NCBI RefSeq assembly: GCF_026262505.1
Contig: NC_067205.1
Span: 26,355,693-26,419,692 of the forward strand
Direction of reading: 5' to 3'
Source: Trichomonas vaginalis G3
Lineage: Eukaryota; Parabasalia; Trichomonadida; Trichomonadidae
DNA length: 64,000 nucleotides
The first letter of the stretch is position 1. Each line of letters begins with the position of its first letter. A program made the translations under genes and the position numbers. Positions 8,946-18,547 of this stretch are shown piece by piece. The notes beneath the pieces were generated by a model. The model was not told where the DNA came from, did no database searches, and saw only the letters and a program-made list of their open reading frames with translations.

Positions 8946-9743
8946 TTATTCTTGACTTTGTTGTTCCATTTGTTGCATTTGTTGTTCTTGAGCTATTTGT
9001 TGTTGAAGTTGTTCTTGTAATACAATACTTTCACCAGTTGCATCTTCCAATTCGAAACTTTCTGCCGTCATTGACAAATACATAGGACATAAAAGTTTTA
9101 CAGGAACAAAGTTTGCGTCAACTAATGTCAACGTTATACTTGCCAAAGTGTTTGAGTTCACTAAGGTTGAAAATTCTGCATTCGAATGAACAATAGGCAA
9201 ACCAGCAGAGAAAGTATTGTTTATACGCATAAGTATCTTTTGGTCATAATAGTTTCTGTCGACATTCGAATAACACTTTGAACCTAAGTTTGAAACAATA
9301 TATAAGATTGGTGTGCTTAATGTCAATGGAATAGACAAACCTTGTATGACACCTTTTCCTGTTATAGGAAACTGTTGGTAGTAAAAACCAGATATAAGTT
9401 TTGTATTATAGCTCATATCATTAATAGTAAACTCAGTCGGACATCCAAACATAATGAAACCTGCTCTAGTTGCAGCACATGTTACACCCGTACTTAAAGT
9501 ATTAAATAAGTCAACAAAACCTGTTGGTGGTATATCTGAGTAAGTATCTTCAAAGGAGTATTTTTTACCATTCACAACAATAAAGTCTTCTGGTGTCAAA
9601 AGAGCAAAACAGGCTTTAGTCGTCATTGTGTTTAAGGTTAGTTTACAATATCGTCCTTGAGGACTTTGTAAGTTTGTTGTTATAGAATTATATGACTCAG
9701 GGTTTTTAGTCGTAATAGTATAAACCATTATGTCTTCTGCCAT
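8946..9743 (-). CDS. Penton-like minor capsid protein, 265 aa (A1)
   Basis: Beta-rich protein whose C-terminal strand pattern LVDANFVPVKLLCPMYLSM matches LVDFQGEPVELKAPVRMTV in the family B protein at 46882-47658. Both genes sit next to the same small neighbours. The pattern 'LVD-x-x-G-x-P-V-x-L' followed by a hydrophobic strand is common in single-jelly-roll penton proteins of Polintons and adenovirus-like elements, so I call it the penton candidate. It ends in a Gln-rich tail of EQQMQQ type. Codons for the tail lie in a simple-sequence stretch that varies between A1 and A2. Confidence 0.65.
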   Translation of the reverse strand: MAEDIMVYTITTKNPESYNSITTNLQSPQGRYCKLTLNTMTTKACFALLTPEDFIVVNGKKYSFEDTYSDIPPTGFVDLFNTLSTGVTCAATRAGFIMFGCPTEFTINDMSYNTKLISGFYYQQFPITGKGVIQGLSIPLTLSTPILYIVSNLGSKCYSNVDRNYYDQKILMRINNTFSAGLPIVHSNAEFSTLVNSNTLASITLTLVDANFVPVKLLCPMYLSMTAESFELEDATGESIVLQEQLQQQIAQEQQMQQMEQQSQE

Positions 9744-10573
9744 TTACTTAGCAAATAAATTTTAATGAAATGTTGTGGTCGTCAAATATTTTTATAACCT
9801 CTGGGAAACTATATTTTAAGTTCAACGTTTCACCTCCTTTTAGGGTTGTACAAACTGGCACGCCTGCTGGCACACCTTTTTTGGCCAGCTGGCACGATTT
9901 TTTAAAAAAACACATTAAAAAAGTCACTTTTTGCCCCATCTAATGAGATTTTTTTTACAATTTTTTCCCCTTATTTTTCAATTTAGATATGATTTTAAGC
10001 TCTCCAAATTGAAGTTTACCTGATGTTTCTTAGTTTTTATGATAATAAAATGTTGCAAAGTTGAGTTTGGATTCAATAAATTTAAGAAAATTTTATTTTA
10101 CAATGAAATTATAAGAAAGGATGTTTTTATCCTATGTCAAAGAGAATACATTTGTAGATCCCGACTTTTGACATGGTTGAAAATTCCAAAAAAAAATCAA
10201 AAAATATAAATTTCATGTTAAAAAATGATTTTTGAAATTTTTTTGGAAAAATAGAATGTCATATTTTTATGTTTTATTGCTATTTTTTACGAAATCAATA
10301 AAATATTTGTTAATTTGGCTGAGATTATAAATAAAATCTTTCTAAATCTTGCAATTGATTGCTAAAATCTGTTTTATGTATTAATTGGCATTGAGATTCG
10401 TTATAAAAGAATGCGAATTATTTTGTATGAGTAAACGTATTTTGTAAAATTTCAAATTCTCTTCTCTCATTACTTACCTTAGATCTCTCGGCTTTTAGCT
10501 CTCAGATTTCGCTCATAGAACTCAGGTTTTAGTTATGTACTCATAGATGTATCATTACTGCCCGCAGATCTCT

Positions 10574-10918
10574 CATTACTACCTTACTAACCAGATCTTA
10601 ACTCTCATTACTACCTTACTAACCAGATCTTAACTCTCATTACTACCTTACTAACCAGATCTTAACTCTCATTACTACCTTACTAACCAGATCTTAACTC
10701 TCATTACTACCTTACTAACCAGATCTTAACTCTCATTACTACCTTACTAACCAGATCTTAACTCTCATTACTACCTTACTAACCAGATCTTAACTCTCAT
10801 TACTACCTTACTAACCAGATCTTAACTCTCATTACTACCTTACTAACCAGATCTTAACTCTCATTACTACCTTACTAACCAGATCTTAACTCTCATTACT
10901 ACCTTACTCATCAGATAT
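10574..10918. repeat. 32-bp tandem repeat, about 11 copies
   Basis: Near-identical head-to-tail units built on CATTACTACCTTACTAACC and AGATCTTAACTCT, period 32 bp by direct counting. They lie within the hAT-like element. There is no variable spacer, so this is a minisatellite rather than a CRISPR array. Confidence 0.9.
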
Positions 10919-11533
10919 CTAATTATTTACATATGATTTCTCACATCTCACTCAAGTCTCATTACTTACCCTATCTTTTTAACCTTTTCTGATAATTACT
11001 GAAATAACTAAATCCTTTTTTTAGTTTAATTCTGATATTAAATTTTTAAAATCTCTTTAATTTTTTGAACTACGCCTTTAATTTGTAATTGCCGATTTCA
11101 CAGATTTGAACCATTTAATAAAATAACATTATTCAACTTAATCATATCAAACATGGTAGTTTGATTTTCAGATCTACATTTTAAAAACCTCTTTATTATC
11201 TTGAGTTATACTTTTATTATATAATACCTGAGTTCATAACTGAAAACTCTTAATTAGAGTACAATATTCAACTTAATCATAACAAGATTTGTTGAATTTC
11301 AAATTTGATTTATATCTTCCATCACTTAAAACTCTCACAGCTTACAATATAAGCTAAAAAGTATATTTTCATAGTAATAAAATTAATTATTAAATTTTTT
11401 ACTTTTTCCTTTCCAAAACTAGAAAAAAAGGAAGAAAAGGGAAAAAGAAGAAAGAAAAGAGAAAAAGAAAAAAAGAAGAAAAAAGAAGAAAAAATAATAA
11501 TGAGCATATTATATAATTGTGGTCATAGGCCGA

Positions 11534-11582
11534 GTGGCGTGGAAAGGGTGGAGCCCGAAGGGCGACATCCTTTCCACGCCAC
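11534..11582. repeat. Hairpin with perfect 14-bp arms near right end of the hAT-like element
   Basis: Arms GTGGCGTGGAAAGG (11534-11547) and CCTTTCCACGCCAC (11569-11582) are exact reverse complements. The loop holds a second small hairpin GCCCGAAGGGC. It is GC-rich in an AT-rich background and resembles the small hairpins found in family B. Confidence 0.8.
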
Positions 11583-12167
11583 GAGGCCCGATTTTTGGCC
11601 ACTTTTTTGATTTTGGCCGCCTGCCAGGAGCTGGCACGCGGCCCGCAAAATTGTGCCAGTTTGTACAACCCTACCTCCTTTCATAACGTATATCTTGTCA
11701 ATGACATTATATGAAACACCACAGCAACCAATGTCGGGTTCTATTTCTTTGATGTTTATATCGTCTGCCTCTGTCAAAAGTTTCAATAGTTCTTTCAAAA
11801 CTTCATGAGGTGCAATGACATATGAGTTCACTTTTACAGGGTTGTGTTCGACCAAGTTTAACATTATACTTAAAGCTTGACAAATCTTCTCCTGAGTTTT
11901 AAGTTTGTCTTTCAGTTGTTGGTAGTCGTTTCGAATATCTGCAACAGAACTTAAGTCTCTGTTAACTTCAGGATATGTTGGTTCTTTTACAGGAACAATT
12001 GTTATACCATCTTCGTCTTCGTATGGTTTCCCCACTTCAACATCTCTGTCTTTGACATTGACAATAACACTTTGACTGTTTGTTTGAGTTGGTGAATTTA
12101 ACTTCACATCTGCCACCGCCATTAAACCTTTTGAAACACTTACGCTTCTATTTTTCGGAAATGACAT

Positions 12168-12185
12168 TTTACTTAGAATAAAAAG
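12168..12185. promoter_or_regulatory. 18-bp bidirectional promoter spacer
   Basis: The only sequence between the divergent start codons at 12167 (minus) and 12186 (plus) reads TTTACTTAGAATAAAAAG. It is close to the 18-bp spacer at 25502-25519 (ATTTTATCTAGAATAAAA). Both have TTTTA on one side and TAAAA on the other, so each strand sees the same element just before its ATG. Confidence 0.6.
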
Positions 12186-12605
12186 ATGGACGTATTCGGA
12201 TATCTTATTGAATTGAAGCAGAACAAAGTTTATACTCACAAACAATACAAATACATTGACAGAATAGTTCTTTACACAAACAATGGAAAATGTTATAGAA
12301 TAGCAATATTTGCTGAACCAAAATATTTTCATAAAGCAAAGAAAGTTGGTATAACTGAAATGGTGAAAGTTCTTGAAGCAGACAAAAATATAACTTCAAA
12401 ACTGACCGATATTACTAAAGGAAATTTTATAATACAATATTATGTCAAAACTGGCGTACTGTCAATATTTGACGGAGAGAAGTCAGTTCAAGAACAACTT
12501 ACTGACCTGCTGCCAAAATCTGCTCGATGGAAGCTGTCGTTATGCCAATCTGAGGAGCCCCAGCAGGTTTCATCGAACGAATCTTCAAAAGAGCATCTTC
12601 CGTGA
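12186..12605 (+). CDS. Conserved family A protein, 139 aa (A1)
   Basis: Starts at MDVFGYLIELKQNK immediately after the shared 18-bp promoter spacer, and ends just before the convergent capsid gene. The first two thirds look like a compact beta-alpha domain (RIVLYTNNGKCYRIAIF, FIIQYYVKTGVLSIFDGEKS). The tail is Ser/Glu/Gln-rich. No family is recognised. The A2 copy at 40977-41396 is broken. No equivalent is evident in family B. Confidence 0.6.
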   Translation: MDVFGYLIELKQNKVYTHKQYKYIDRIVLYTNNGKCYRIAIFAEPKYFHKAKKVGITEMVKVLEADKNITSKLTDITKGNFIIQYYVKTGVLSIFDGEKSVQEQLTDLLPKSARWKLSLCQSEEPQQVSSNESSKEHLP

Positions 12606-12638
12606 AAAGTGCTATTGGTTTTGTAAACTTCTTTGCTC

Positions 12639-14105
12639 TCAATTCATCTGGACCGTCTCTGTCACCAGTATATTGTATTTGTACAGTACCAACAGTTGAA
12701 ATACCACCATAAAGTCTTCTGAGTCAGCAAATGGAATGCCAAGCCAAAAGTTTGAACGGTCTCCATTTGTATATTGAGTTTTTTGACCTCCTGTATGAGT
12801 CCATACTTTCACATATGGCATAATAGAACTTTGCATTTCAGGGTTAATGGTTGTTGTGAAGTTGTTGTTAAAGTTCATAGCATCTAATGTCAAGTTGTAT
12901 GACCTCATATCCTCAACTGTAGAATATTCTTCTCTTGGATAATATTTGCCATCTATGTTTATATGATATTTAATACCAGGGTTGTAGAAACAAGAATAGT
13001 CATTTATAGTTCGTCTGAACAGTACAAACATAGTATCTGCATGTTTCATTGCAGTGTTAAAGCAATATCTGTTCTTGCACCTGGGTCAGCACTTTGGTTT
13101 CCAACTTCACCTGCAAAGTCTTTGACAGATATTTTGGTGTATAGGGAACATAAGTGGAACTGCAATATATTTGGCAGCTAAAGCATTTGAAATATCTGGG
13201 TCCAACATATAGACGGCAAGTCTGCTTTCTATTCTCTTGCATTCAAATTTTTCGCATGTGAACTTAACTGGGTCCCAAGCAGTTCCAGCAGCATTGAAAT
13301 AATAGTTTACTTCATTGTTGAAGTTTGAGAAACCAAAGTCTAAGTCAACTTTGTCTTTGCAAAATTCGGCGAATGACGTTTGATTTGTTCCCTTTACGTC
13401 TGTAATAGTGAATGGGTCTTGTGTTGGTGCAATGACTAAGTTATTTTTGCTTGGAGTAAGTTCGATAGAAATTTTTCCTGCCCAGTTTGGCAAGTATCTT
13501 AAAAACCTGAAGATGAGGAAAGATGACAAAGGAACTCTAAGTTTCAGTTTTACTTTAGTGGCAGCAGTTCCATCTGAACCAGAAAGGTTAACATAAACTC
13601 CTGGAACGTTAGGGTCAAGTCTTCTTATTTTCTCAATAGTTGCATACTGGTCTGTTTGTTCTCTAGCTTGTGGTTGTACTGAGTTTCTCAAAGCGAACCA
13701 TTCATAGTTTGCCCATGTTACTGTTTGAACTAAGTCAGAGTTAGAATATATCTTATATCCCATGAAAACTTCTGGAGCATATTGGTATCCGACATAGAAA
13801 ATTCCATTGCAACCTTTCTTGTCAGACAACTTGGCAGAAGGTTTTATTTCAATGTCTTGTTCCACGTATAAGAATGAGTTGTCAATAGAAATAATATGAA
13901 ACCTGTCGCAAGCAATATCTACTGTTGTTGAAGAACCTTCTCCAAACTCACCTACGTTTCCATAAGAAACAGCAGTTGTATATTCGTAAGTTCCAGGAAC
14001 TATTTCTGACCTTCTAATGGCATTGTCGCATTCGTTATACCATTCGGAAACATTTCCGTTCATGGCATCCAAAACTGTTGGCGTTATATTCTGAGCGGCG
14101 TACAT
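12639..14105 (-). pseudogene. Major capsid protein, double-jelly-roll type (A1, broken)
   Basis: Opens with MYAAQNITPTVLDAMNG at 14105. The central line LKLRVPLSSFLIFRFLRYLP followed by WAGKISIELTPS matches LRLRIPVRRFLPLEAIRFIP and FAGNIQLKVKFSS of the whole 524-residue protein at 62340-63914 in B. This is the strand-turn pattern of Polinton major capsid proteins. Also shared are the early DRFHIISIDNSFLYVEQDIE region and a later MLDPDISNALAAKYIAVPL (B: SLDPNIYTELVEHYTNEAL). It would form the icosahedral shell. The locus is broken in about two places. The A2 copy is cut by the nested B element. Confidence 0.8.
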
Positions 14106-14137
14106 TTCATATGGGTAAAAATATAGAATAGTTGGAT

Positions 14138-14709
14138 TTATATGTCATAATAGAACCCACTCGGACCAAGCTTTACTTTCTTCCTGACTGAGTTTTTAAC
14201 TGAATCTTTAACTCTTCTTTTTCCTTCATTGCCACTACTTTCACTAGATGAAGTTACTTCTTCACTACTTTCACTTTGTTCTACTCTTCTCTTCTTCTTT
14301 GGTGTAGCTTTTGGTAACTTGCCCTCTGCTTCAAGTTGTAGCATCTTTGCCTCATGTTCACCTAGTATGTTGTAAATTTCCCATGTCCTTTTTGCCTTTG
14401 GGCTCTGGTCGCCCATCTCAGGTAACCTATATCCTAGAAAGATTTTGTCATAGTTTGTATTTGAGTCTTCGCGTATTGTTTGCATGACTCTTTCCTGAGT
14501 TTCCGGTTCAAGCTCTTCAAACAGAGCTTGTCCATATGGAATAAGCTCGTTTCCAAATATATGTTTTGTAGCCATTCTGGTTTTCTTTCCATGTAACCAA
14601 TAATATCTTTTGTGAATGGGAAAGCTTTTACCCAACGTTTCAGTCTTGCGTCATTTATTTCTGTAGTTGGTTTTATTTTGTCATGGAACATGTTTTTCAA
14701 TACTAACAT
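14138..14709 (-). pseudogene. Conserved virion-type protein with Ser/Lys-rich tail (A1, broken)
   Basis: The locus lies just upstream of the capsid gene in the minus-strand structural block. Readable parts include WVKAFPFTKDIIGYMERKP, a helical ALFEELEPETQERVMQTI, and a tail with KKKRRVEQSESSEEVTSS then RKKVKLGPSGFYYDI. The basic and Ser-rich tail would suit an internal capsid or scaffold protein; this is a guess from composition. There is about one break. No homologue in family B could be recognised within the window. Confidence 0.5.
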
Positions 14710-14749
14710 TTCATTTGGTACTGTCCATTTGAGTTTTTTAAATATTCAT

Positions 14750-15340
14750 CCCTTCTCAGTTCATTGTCTGCAAAGTAAGTTTTTATGACATTTTAAACTT
14801 TCGTTTGCAAGGTCATGTACAATAGGTTCTCTTCCTTCTCTCTCCCTAACTTTCTTTCTAAACTCTTCACCAAATATACCATCTCTATGGTTCTGTGTAG
14901 TTCTTTTGAGATAAATGTTCTAGAACGTCAGGTGTTATATTTCCCTCAGCCATGTTCATTTCATACTGGTCCAAACTATCTGCATCTTTCATATCTTTCA
15001 ATGGCATTAAAGCCGCGCTGAAAATACCAGCTATATCTGGTTCACCATTCACTTCCATTGCGTCTACAACTTCTTGGAATTGAGGTTGTAAGTTTATGAA
15101 CCACCTATCCGGATTAGCTTTATGACCACATCTCATTGTAGTTCCATAGTCTGCAGAAACAAAAGTAGGTTTGTTTCCATATTGGTTAGGTTCTGAATGA
15201 ACTTTAAACAATGTTTCATTTCTATATGTTTTGTTGAAATTTAACCTTTTATTTCACCAGTTCAGCCAAAGATTGAACGTTATATGGTCGTAAGTAAAAA
15301 GGATTATTGTATTTGCGTACATTTTCTTTCAGTACTTCCA
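14750..15340 (-). pseudogene. Unrecognised structural-block gene(s), broken (A1)
   Basis: Open stretches on the minus strand continue the run of late-type genes. The longest contains VSADYGTTMRCGHKANPDRW, then FQEVVDAMEVNGEPDIAGIF and EHLSQKNYTEP. A short upstream frame reads MEVLKENVRKYNNPFYL. I recognise no domain. The adenovirus-type protease expected in Polintons was looked for here, but no convincing His-Asp/Glu-Cys pattern was found. Broken in about two places. Confidence 0.4.
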
Positions 15341-15359
15341 TTCTATTGCTGAAATATTT

Positions 15360-16953
15360 TCATCTGAATGTTGGAGTCGTTTGTATGTCGGTGAACATTT
15401 TTCGATATTCTTCTACTATGTCAGCCGAATTTTTCTTAGACTCTTGGAAAGATTCCATATTCTTCCGCATACACGTTTGGAGGGTCAAGATTTTCGGCTG
15501 TTCCAAATCTTCATCTAGTTCTGTGAAGTTAGTTTCCAAAGGAGGGACTTGTTCGTTTCCTTCTGGCTCTTCTAGCTGTTGTTGCTGAACTATTTCTTCC
15601 ATGTCTGGTTGTATCTGAACTTCTTCCTGTGGAGTTTCTTGTACCTCATCTGCTGGCATTTCATATATTCCGAGACCGTTTTTAACAAGTTCCCTATCTA
15701 AGTCATCCGGACTCATAAGCCTTTCTTCTTTCGTTCCGTCTCTATTTTTTACGCGTTTCATGAAGAGAGTTGAATTATCATTTAGCTCTGACATCAAATA
15801 TCTCGGAGTAAATTCATCCATGTCATTTGGATGATATGCTATTAAATCATATCCCTTTGCGAGCTTGTATTTTCCATGTTTGAGATTATATCCGATTTTA
15901 TGCTGAACCATAAAGCTAAATAGGTTCGGGTCAGTATTTCCTTCCTTGAACTTTCTAATAGCTTCTTTATATCTGTCACTAAAGTCAAGAGTAGCTGGGT
16001 AACCATAATCTTCCTTAAGCATTTTTAAGAATTCTTGGTTTCCTTGTTCTCTACTTCTTTTATGTCCTTGCTCTGTTTGTGGTTGTTGTTGTGCAGGGTT
16101 TTGAACTGTTGGTTGTTGTGCTGGATTTTGAACTGTTGGTTGCTGTGTTGGTTGTTGTTGCTGTGCTGGATTTTGAACTATTGGTTGCTGTGCAGGGTTT
16201 TGAACTGTTGGTTTTGGTTGTTGTTGTGGTGCTGGATTTTGAACTGTTGGTTGTTGTGTTGGTTTTGGTGCATGCCTGTGTCTGTGTCCATGTGACGATG
16301 TAAATGTTTTAGGTAGTCCTGGTGCAGGTGCTTCTCTTGGAGGGTTTGGTGGTATATAAGTTCCACCAGCTGGCACATATGTTCCATCTGCAGCATAATG
16401 TCCTACCTGACTTTTCATTTTTAAGAAAGCATTTACTAGGTCTGTTTTGGTCTGTTGTAACTCTTTTTCTTGACTTTCCACAACAGCTGCTCTAACGGCG
16501 TCATAGGCACTTTGAGCTGCCTGTCTCGTTGCTGCATCTGTTATTTTCGTCATATTTTGTGCTACTTCTCTTAACTCTTTGTCGAAACCTTCAGACTTCA
16601 GTTTCTTTCCAGATGAGAAGTCGTTCACTAGTTTCACCTTACTATGAAGAGCTTCGAAGGCGTTCTTAAAGTCAGCATTCATTAAAGCTTCATTTGAACT
16701 GTCTTCATCCGCTTGTATTTTTGTCCTTATTGACCCTATAATTGTGGGCTGCTTTAGCGTTGGCTTGGGCATCTAACCAGTCATTATTAGCTTTTATATA
16801 TCTTGCGCTTTTCATTGCCTTTTGCATAGCTGCGTCGTTATTTTTACTTTCTTGTGCTAAGTTTTCATACGTACGGTTTGGTTTTTGCAACTGTAAAAGT
16901 TTTTCTGCCTTTACATTTGCTTCAACTTCTTTTTTATACTCATCGCTATCCAT
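15360..16953 (-). pseudogene. Large structural-type protein with VQNPAQQ repeats (A1, broken)
   Basis: The locus encodes a long helical N-terminal region (many Lys/Glu/Gln, for example QAQANAKAAHN-type runs and EALHSKVKLVNDFSSGKK). A His-rich HGHRHRHAP and about seven copies of PTVQNPAQQ follow. Next comes a globular part (LKEDYGYPATLDFSDRYKEA, YDLIAYHPNDMDEFTPRYL) and an acidic Gln-rich tail. On the opposite strand the repeat gives the TGTTGG/GTTGTTG pattern at 16079-16260. Its size and place between the capsid gene and the end of the element suggest a tegument-like or scaffold protein. No named family is recognised. About one break. Confidence 0.55.
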
Positions 16954-16999
16954 ATATGTCTTCAGGGCTTTTTGTTTTATTTCTTCATCTTTCAGTACT

Positions 17000-17530
17000 T
17001 TATATTGAGTAGTATGGGTTTTTCAAATTTATAACATCTTGTTCCATTTTTGCTACTTCTGCTGCTTTTTCTGACACTTTTTTCGCATATTTCTCTGTAC
17101 TTAGTTCTTTCAGTTGTTCTTCTTTCTTCTTTTTCTCTACGTTTAACTCATTGAGTTTCTTTGTGTGTCTGTCATATTCTAGTTTCTTTTCGTTTTCACT
17201 TATTTGTTTCTGTATGTCTATGTTTGACTTTTTGACATCTGTTATTTGATTTTTGAGTGAACTCAAATTCATTTGACTTTGAGGGTTATAAGCTGTTCCG
17301 TCTGCAGCTCCACCATAGCCTGCCATTTTCGCTAAAAGTGCCGCTCTTAAACCTCCACTCTGTGCACCAATAACTCGGTTTAAAAGCATAGGATTGCTTG
17401 ACATTTGTTGCAACATAGTGGGGTCATTCATCATTTGTTGTTGCAACTGTTGTTGTGGTGTCAGTTTTACTATTGGATGTTTCAATGCTCCCTTCCTCTT
17501 ACGTATATTCTTACGTAGCTTACGTGGCAT
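17000..17530 (-). CDS. Basic, coiled-coil late protein, 176 aa (A1)
   Basis: The last gene before the right end of A1. It opens with a strongly basic segment (MPRKLRKNIRKRKGALKHP), then QQQLQQQMMNDPTMLQQM. A Gly/Ala-rich turn (AALLAKMAGYGGAADG) leads into about 90 residues of likely coiled coil (ISENEKKLEYDRHTKKLNEL and KYAKKVSEKAAEVAKM). It ends NLKNPYYSI. The composition suits a core or scaffold protein that binds DNA. I do not recognise a family. Confidence 0.55.
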   Translation of the reverse strand: MPRKLRKNIRKRKGALKHPIVKLTPQQQLQQQMMNDPTMLQQMSSNPMLLNRVIGAQSGGLRAALLAKMAGYGGAADGTAYNPQSQMNLSSLKNQITDVKKSNIDIQKQISENEKKLEYDRHTKKLNELNVEKKKKEEQLKELSTEKYAKKVSEKAAEVAKMEQDVINLKNPYYSI

Positions 17531-18078
17531 TTTAAGTGAAGTTAAAAAGTGGTTTTTGACAGATGTTTATATGACACTTTTTGTTCAGCACAAAAAACTA
17601 CTCAGTCAAAGTGTTGTCAGTTTTGTAAAATAATCGTCTTATCTCATTCTATAAGGGGGAAAAGGCTTCTCAAAGTATACTTCCTTGGAACGCCTGTAAC
17701 TTTTCTTGTAGCGACGATAGACCCTTACTTGTCCGGACAAAGTTATACTATTTTGAGTGCTCTACAAAAAAGTCAACGGCGACGACTCTCAAAAACCGTT
17801 GTGTAAAAAATTTTACCGTTGGACAAAAAAGTATATATAGAAAACAAAAAACGTTTATAGTTCATTCAATATTTGAGATAAACCGTTTTTCCAACGGTAA
17901 CTATTAAATAAAATAAAAAATAGAGGGTGTTACCGTTGACGAAAACGGTTCATCTCAAATATTTAAATATCTGTCTTTTTTGGTCAGTTCATTTTTATCT
18001 AATGGAAGCCAACGCTGTTAACCACAATTCAAACATTAACAATTCTCAACCGCTAACCAAAGCCAAAGCCCCACTCAC
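17531..18078. other. Subterminal non-coding region of A1 with hairpin and ACCGTT motifs
   Basis: About 550 bp without a convincing gene. It contains an imperfect hairpin with arms of about 34 nt (17868-17901 and 17929-17963), both carrying ATATTTGAGAT, AACCGTTTT and ACGGTAAC. At least eight ACCGTT/AACGGT motifs occur from here into the terminal repeat (for example near 17795, 17813, 17882, 17894, 17931, 17944, 18120). This could be a replication or terminal-protein region; that is inference from position only. Confidence 0.5.
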
Positions 18079-18528
18079 CTCAATATAATATCTTTACATC
18101 TACTCTTATTTCCAAAGAACGGTAACAGCGGTTTTGTAAAATTCATTTATATATAATAATAAAAATGTTTTTACCCGAAAAGTGACAGAAAAGTGACAAA
18201 ACATGAAAACATATATAATTTGTGAAAAGTGACACATTATATAATGTAAATAACAACGGTTTTGGTTTTCTCACCGGCTGGTCGGCTGGGGTTCGGTCCT
18301 CCTCTTGGGTCTTGGGCAAAATTTCTTATGGGCTAGAGGGCGCAACGCGCCTGGAAGCCCTCCGAATTCACACCAGAAGACTAACAATTTTCCGAATAAA
18401 AACTTCATTTATACTAAACATCTTCGGGGCTAGAGGGCGCAACGCGCCTGGAAGCCCTCCGAATAAAAACTTCATTTATACTAAACATCTTCGGAGCTAG
18501 AGGGCGCAACGCGTCTGGAAGCCCCACT
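18079..18528. repeat. Right terminal inverted repeat of A1
   Basis: Reverse complement of the left end of A2 (22900-23135): the CTCAATATAATATCTTTACAT block, the AACGGTAAC block and the GTGACAGAAAAGTGACAAAA block match in order. The outermost part here holds three copies of a GC-rich hairpin motif (GGGCTAGAGGGCGC ... GCGCCTGGAAGCCC) separated by TCCGAATAAAAACTTCATT-type spacers, against about one and a half copies in A2. It ends with CCCCACT. Confidence 0.85.
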
Positions 18529-18547
18529 ACCTTTTTTTTATAATATA

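Larger units (their letters stand above)
9841..11673. mobile_element. Non-autonomous hAT-like DNA transposon (1833 bp)
   Basis: The ends are perfect 21-bp terminal inverted repeats beginning TAGGGTTGTACAAACT. The insert is flanked by an 8-bp direct repeat CCTCCTTT (9833-9840 and 11674-11681). The same place in A2 (about 40470) has a single CCTCCTTT and no insert, so the boundaries are exact. An 8-bp target duplication and a TAGGG start fit the hAT superfamily. Subterminal GGCAC/GTGCC motifs repeat near both ends. No transposase frame is present. Inside are a 32-bp tandem array, a purine tract (about 11405-11505) and a 14-bp-arm hairpin. Confidence 0.88.
9748..12167 (-). pseudogene. Conserved CCG-motif Maverick protein, split by a hAT-like insertion (A1)
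   Basis: The gene starts at 12167 (MSFPKNRSVSVSKG), across an 18-bp divergent spacer from the 12186 gene, and ends at 9748. A 1.83 kb element (9841-11673) sits inside it. The family has a predicted helical middle (QQLKDKLKTQEKICQAL) and a C-terminal domain with PDIGCCG then LNLKYSF and LKFIC. The family B homologue at 46041-46655 shows PEIECCG, FKYKYS and LKYVLVN in the same order. Function is unknown. Its constant place beside penton and capsid genes suggests a virion role. Confidence 0.8.
1..18528. mobile_element. Maverick/Polinton element A1 (family A), left end outside window
   Basis: Large virus-like DNA element recognised by its gene set: type B DNA polymerase, A32-like packaging ATPase, penton-like protein and double-jelly-roll-type major capsid protein. 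It ends at 18528 with CCCCACT, the complement of the AGTGGGG that opens element A2 at 22900, after a terminal repeat of about 450 bp. Gene order and nucleotide sequence match A2 closely (a few differences per 300 bases by eye), so both are recent. A1 is broken in roughly ten places and interrupted by one hAT-like insertion. The integrase end lies to the left of the window. Confidence 0.9.

Noticed and set aside
10574-10918. 32-bp array as CRISPR or as coding repeat
   Set aside because: It lies inside a hAT-like element, has no spacers and contains stops in all useful frames.
14750-15340. Adenovirus-type maturation protease of the Maverick
   Set aside because: Expected in Polintons, but no convincing His ... 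Asp/Glu ... Gln ... Cys order was found here or elsewhere in the window. It may lie outside, be replaced, or be too diverged to see.
16035-16303. Plus-strand frames rich in Leu, Val, Cys and Trp
   Set aside because: They are shadows of the minus-strand PTVQNPAQQ repeats.
18222-18500. Open frame across the GC-rich terminal units of A1
   Set aside because: It arises from the repeated hairpin motif in the terminal repeat and has no homologue or promoter.
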